This document shows, one piece after another, positions 59,113 to 64,000 of a DNA stretch of 64,000 bases. The notes under the pieces are model-generated. The model was not told where the DNA came from, did no database searches, and was given only the letters and a program-made list of their open reading frames with translations. The stretch covers positions 93,221,721 to 93,285,720 of the forward strand of contig CM043956.1 in NCBI GenBank assembly GCA_014529385.2, written 5' to 3'. This stretch comes from Adiantum capillus-veneris (Eukaryota; Streptophyta; Polypodiopsida; Polypodiales; Pteridaceae). Within the stretch, counting starts at the first letter, position 1. Every line of letters begins with the position of its first letter. Both the position numbers and the translations under genes were made by a program.

Positions 59113-62100
59113 TCAGTCCACAAAGGGGAGTAAGCCCAAAGCTTTGTGGAAAGCTTCAAGCTTCTCACGATACAATGCCTTTGTGAAAAGATCTGCAAGG
59201 TTGTCCTGTGTTGGCACACAAGCCAAGCTGATCTCTCCTGCTGAGAGCCTCTCCCTGACATAGTGGTAATGCACCTCAATGTGCTTTGTGCGAGCATGAA
59301 AAACTGGGTTCTTCGCAACTGCCAATGCGCTCTGGCTGTCAGTGTAGATAGTGTTGGCAGTGTCCTGTCCAACACCCAAATTAGCCATAAGACGTCTGAT
59401 CCATACACACTCAACCGTAGCTGTGAAGACTGCCCTGTACTCAGCCTCACAACTCGAAGTGGCCACAGTAGGTTGCTTCTTGCTCAACCATGATATACAT
59501 GAACTGCGAAGCATGAAACAAAAACCACTTGTGGACACGCGCGTGTCAAAACAACCAGCCCAATCTGAGTCCGAAAAAGCATGTAAGTCTGGCGGCAATG
59601 ATCCCCCCTTGGGATAAAACAAGCCAAGATGTAAAGTGCCACTAAGGTAGCAGAAAATCCTCTTGACAGCCTGCCAATGCTTAGACCCTGGGCTATGCAT
59701 AAATCTGCTGACCTGTGAGACTGCAAACTGAATATCTGGCCTTGTGTTGCATACATAAATGAGGCATCCAACAACAATTTGGTAAAGAGTGAGATCAGCA
59801 GGATCTCCAACATCATGTAGACTCAACTTCAAACCTGTTTCCATGGGAGTGGCAATAGGTTTGCAATCCTCAAGTCCAAACTTACATAGCAATGTCTCTA
59901 TGTAACTTTTCTAACACAAGGCAATACCACAATCACACTGCTTAAACTGTATACCCAAGTAATGATGCAACAGTCCCAAATCTTTCATCTTGAAAGTAGC
60001 ATTCAAATCAGACTTAAATTCAGCAATATGTCTCTCATTTTGTCCAGTGATCAGCAAATCATCGACATAAAGAACCACAATGAGGAATACATCATCCTCA
60101 CGCTTTACATGCAATGTACTTTCTGTTGGACTGTTACGAAAGCCTCGTTTAATCAAATGAGTGTTAGCTTTCTCGTACCAAGCACGAGGAGATTGCTTCA
60201 ACCCATACAAAGCCTTCTTACATCTGCACACTTTATCCTCTTGTCCTTTTATGACAAAACCGCGAGGCTGCGTTACATAAACTTCCTCAAATATGTCACC
60301 ATTCAAGAAAGCAGTAACAATGTCTGATTGATGTACATCTCAACCAAAATGAGCTACCAATGCACATAGAAAACGCATAGTAGTCATACGACAAGTGGGA
60401 GCAAAAGTCTCTTCATAATCTATGCCTTTTTGCTGTGCATAACCCTTTGCAACAAGTTGAGCCTTATGGCGATCGATCTCACCATCCGGCTTGCGTTTCA
60501 ACTTGTAAACCCACTTCGTACCAATGGCCTTTTTGCCAGGAGGCAAATCACATAAAGTCCATGTGTCATTTTCTATAAGTGCATCATATTCTGATTGCAT
60601 GGCAGCCATCCAATTTTCTGAATTCTGTGCTTCATCAAAAGACAAAGGCTCCTCAACATCATGTAAACTGGACACAGCCAAAGCATAACAATTTGATGCA
60701 TGGAGAGAGCCTGAACGAGTACGACTAGACAAAGGTGCATGCAATTTACTGTCACGCAAAGTGTGCACCAGCCATTTTGGCATACCTCTAGCCTGCTCAT
60801 TTTCAGCCCTTTCCTCATCAAGTACATAATGTATATCTGCATCAGTAATAGGCTGATCTAAAACATTTTCAAAAACCCCCATAGGCTGTACATTTGCCTC
60901 ATTGGAACTTACATTCGTATTTCCGCCACTAAAAAGAGGCAACAAAGTGTCATAAATGTCCTGTGAGCTTACATTACTGTCTCTAGTACATGACAGCAAG
61001 GGTTGAACAGAATCTTCCACAAACACTACATCCCGAGAAACCAGAATACATTTTGTTTGCGGATGATACAACCTGTAACCTTTGCTTTCAGCACTATAAC
61101 CAACAAAAATACATTTGACAGCCTTATCATCCAATTTTCTGCACTGCACTTGTGGCACCAAAGCATATGCCAAACAACCAAAAACACGCATGTGCTCAAT
61201 AGAAGGCTTTCTATCATGCCATGATTCATATGGAGTAATAGACTGCAAAGCTTTCGTAGGACACCTGTTAAGTACATAAGTGGCACACATGATGGCCTCA
61301 AGCCAAAAAGAATGCGGTAAAGCTTGACTTTTGACCATACATCATGTCATTTCCGTTAGTGACCTGTTTTTCCTCTCAGCAATACCATTTTGTTGAGGCG
61401 TATAAGGCAGTGTACATTGGTGTTTTATCCCACGACTAGCCAGAAATGCATTAAATTGATGAGACATATACTCCCCCCCTCGATCGGAACGGAGGGTGCG
61501 CATAGTACATTTCGAGACATTTTCAGCCATAGCGAGAAATTGTTTGAAGCACATAAAAACTTCGGACTTTGCTTTAAGCGGAAATACCCATGAATGCCTG
61601 GAGTAATCATCAATGAAAGTCACGAAGTACAGGTAATTGCCCAAGGACGGAGTTTGCATGGGCCCACAAACATCACTATGCACAATCTGCAACCTGCCTG
61701 TGGCCCGAACTGAACCATCCTTTGGAAACTTAGAACGCTGCATCTTACCCAAAATACAGCCTTCACAAACATGTTTGACAGGTGCTTCAAGAGGCGGCAA
61801 AGAAGCAACCATATCAGATTTCTGCAAACGTAGCAAACTGGAAAAATTTAGATGACCAAAACGTGCATGCCAAAGTTTTGCATCTGAATAGCCCTTGAAT
61901 CTACAACAACATTTGCAAAGTTTTGTCCACACTTGTCATACAAAGTGAGCTTATACAACCCACGGCACAAAAGGCCAGATGCAACAATTTCATCACCAAA
62001 ACTAAGATCATGAACTATACATCTGTCATCCACAAATTTGACTACAAGTCCAAGTCTAGCAAGTGCGGATACAGACAAGATAATCTTCTTGATCCCAGGT

Positions 62101-63416
62101 ACATAAAGTGCATCAACAAGTGTGAAGGAACTGCCATTAGCAGCAGTGAGCACAATCTTTCCAACTCCCTGAACTGGATAAGAGGGGTTGTTGGCACAAG
62201 TGACTGAATTCCCATGAGGGACAGACTCGAGAGAGGTAAACAATTCACGATGTGAGGTAATGTGCTTTGTAGCACCACTGTCGAAATACCACACATGTGA
62301 ATCTGCAGCAACTGACAAGCATGCATCATGGACAGCAGGATTGTAAGTGCACTCTGCGCTAAAAGCCCATTCTGCATCAACATCAGCATCACAATCTCCT
62401 TTCACAGAAGACTCAACAATGGCTGCATTTGTAGTGGAACCAGCATTTGCAGTGGAACCATTCTCTTTCTTCTTAGCCTCTTTGGCCTTCAACTTAGGAC
62501 ACGACTTGATCAAGTGATCATTGGCTTTACAATAATGGCAACGCATCTTCTTTTTGCCCTTATCACCCAAATTTCTTTACAGAACGAGTGCTACCAGCAA
62601 AGCATTATGGAACAGAATTTTTGCCACTCGCAGCAGAACCATAAGAAGTGGCTGCATTACTGTTACCACCCTTTCTTTGAGAAGCAATAAAAGCCTATTC
62701 AACTGCACGCTGTCTAGTCCTGTTTTTTCTAGAAAGTGACTCTTGCAACAGCAATGTGCATAATGCATCAAACTTGACAACTTCAGGATTTCCTTGGGTC
62801 ATGAGTCTCCAAGTACTAGCAAAAGTCTGGTAGGAATCTGGTAAGGCATCAAGAACAGTCTGCACAAGGGAACTGTCCGAAATGACTTCACCTGCAGAAA
62901 TGAGTTGCTCATTGATATCCTTAACACTAGCAAGGAAAGTGTCCATATCATCTTCCTCATGCATAATCTTCGACTCTAGCTCTTTACGCAGCAAAGCAAT
63001 TTTAGCCTCATTGCGGCTTGCATAAAGACCTGCTAGAATATCCCAAGCCTGTTTTGCAGATTTTGCTGAGCGGATGTGAGGAATAATGGTGCGCTTCACA
63101 GACAACGCAATCAATGCATGAGCCTGCGCATCCTTAACATCCCAACGAGCTTGTTCTGCCGTAGGCAAAACAACTCTAACAGCTGAAATCCTTGCAGCAA
63201 GACTTGCAACATCCTTGCAGCAAGACCTGCAACATCCTCAACATCGCCTACATCCGCAGAACCAGGACGTACATCAATGCCCTGCACAATGTTCCAGACA
63301 CCCTTTGACACAAGAACATGTTGCATCATATAAGCCCACATAGGGTAGTTGTCCCCATCCAACCTGTCCTCAACAGCAAACATCTTGAACACATCTGTGT
63401 TGTTGTTGTCAGCCAT
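59113..63416 (-). pseudogene. Copia-3 gag-pol, disrupted
   Basis: ATG at 63416 (MADNNNTDVFKMF) to TGA at 59113 (LLPFVD). Order: gag, CCHC (CHYCKANDHLIKSC), protease DSG, pre-integrase (CEGCILGKMQ), integrase, RT with YVDD, RNase H (SDSDWAGC). A 22-bp tandem duplication near 63200 shifts the frame. Further shifts lie near 62600 and 61910. Stops are TAG 62695-62697 (Q), TGA 61342-61344, TGA 60340-60342 (W) and TAG 59911-59913 (Q). The TGA at 61342 falls at the same codon as TGA 7240 in Copia-1. From 61932 to 59113 the frame is otherwise continuous. Confidence 0.93.
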
Positions 63417-63758
63417 GGTAAATGCTGCACCTGATGTGAAAACTGCCCGAAAATAGGAGAAACGGAGCTGGAACAACCTGTGCTATATAGCACAAACCGT
63501 AGAAGACTATAAGGCACCTGTTATGCAGAAAACGGCACTGACAGAAATTTTGCACAAAATGACGAAATAGCCTGTGCAGTACTGCCTGTAGTGGAAACGG
63601 AGGCCGAAATGAGCCCAAATCAAAATTCTGAGTAGACCAAGCTCTTTGAGCCCTCCCAAAATATTTGTCGACCTGCGAACGCTTGCCAAAGCTCACTGAA
63701 ATCAGAGAAAGTGAGCAGGTGTGTGCAGCTGGCAACTAAGCCCGGGAGGACATGACCT

Positions 63759-63770
63759 GCTCTGATACCA
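63759..63770 (-). other. Copia-3 primer binding site (tRNA-iMet)
   Basis: TGGTATCAGAGC on the minus strand, two bases inside the 5' LTR. Confidence 0.9.
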
Positions 63771-63772
63771 AT

Positions 63773-63999
63773 TGTTGGAATTAGGGTTGCAAAGAAACAC
63801 ACACAGCTTGGAGAAGACGAAGGAAGCTCAAGGCACACAATAGAGAGTGTGTTACTTAGTGTGCAATGGAAAGATAGATAGCCCTAGAGTGATGGGCGTA
63901 TATACAATGCACCGGGGAAAAAACCTCCTAAAGAGGGAAAAAATGCCCCGGTGGTCCTAGTGTGTTCACACACATCACTACCACATGTATATGGTAACA
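63773..63999 (-). repeat. Copia-3 5' LTR (227 bp)
   Basis: Complete; ends one base before the window edge. TATATA at 63899-63904 on the minus strand corresponds to the TATA of Copia-1. Confidence 0.95.
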
Positions 64000-64000
64000 G

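Larger units (their letters stand above)
58811..63999 (-). mobile_element. Copia-3: Ty1/Copia LTR retrotransposon, complete, defective
   Basis: 5189 bp with 227 bp LTRs at both ends, on the minus strand. Left flank is GATTA (58806-58810); only one base (G, 64000) is visible on the right, which agrees with a GATTA duplication but cannot prove it. By eye the two LTRs differ at 6 of 227 positions. Confidence 0.95.

Noticed and set aside
61390-61593. Plus-strand ORFs within Copia-3
   Set aside because: Antisense shadows of the minus-strand integrase; their counterparts appear antisense in Copia-1 and Copia-2.

Overview
The window looks like intergenic DNA from a large, repeat-rich vascular plant genome. 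The evidence is one plant-type ABCC gene end, LTR elements primed by initiator tRNA-Met, a Tat-like Ty3/Gypsy element, a hAT remnant and many GA/CT microsatellites. Some features would suit a fern or a conifer, but I cannot fix the lineage from sequence alone.

Layout. 1-1042: last two exons of an ABC transporter of the C subfamily (MRP type), the only host gene I can support. 1043-4179: non-coding, with two ~115-135 bp tandem duplications. 4180-18770: a decayed Ty3/Gypsy element split by a Ty1/Copia element (Copia-1, 4606-15243, target duplication ATGAT). Copia-1 is itself split inside its 3' LTR by a 5.46 kb non-coding LTR element (9584-15046, target duplication GTGAA, 490 bp LTRs). 19390-20160: decayed Copia RT/RNase H fragment, minus strand. 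20452-47923: Copia-2, same family as Copia-1, interrupted in gag by a 22.3 kb Tat-like Ty3/Gypsy array (21495-43770). 47924-58810: mostly non-coding, with microsatellites, hairpins, a tandem repeat, a Copia scrap, a BED/hAT transposase remnant and a few uncertain ORFs. 58811-63999: Copia-3, complete but defective, minus strand.

The Tat-like array has the form LTR-internal-LTR-internal-LTR, all near identical, with one short direct repeat outside. Each internal region keeps an intact 1759-codon gag-pol (gag, CCHC, protease, RT, a catalytically degenerate first RNase H, a complete-looking second RNase H, and D,D35E integrase). Between the 5' LTR and gag lie four short minus-strand ORFs that form two duplicated pairs (A1/A2 and B1/B2). 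I do not recognise them.

The best candidates for something undescribed are (1) six closely spaced hairpins at 13892-14125 in the non-coding LTR element, which keep an internal-loop consensus while their stems co-vary, and (2) the paired accessory ORFs ahead of gag in the Tat-like element. All three Copia copies carry stops and frameshifts. The two intact Tat-like gag-pol ORFs are the only apparently functional transposition genes here.
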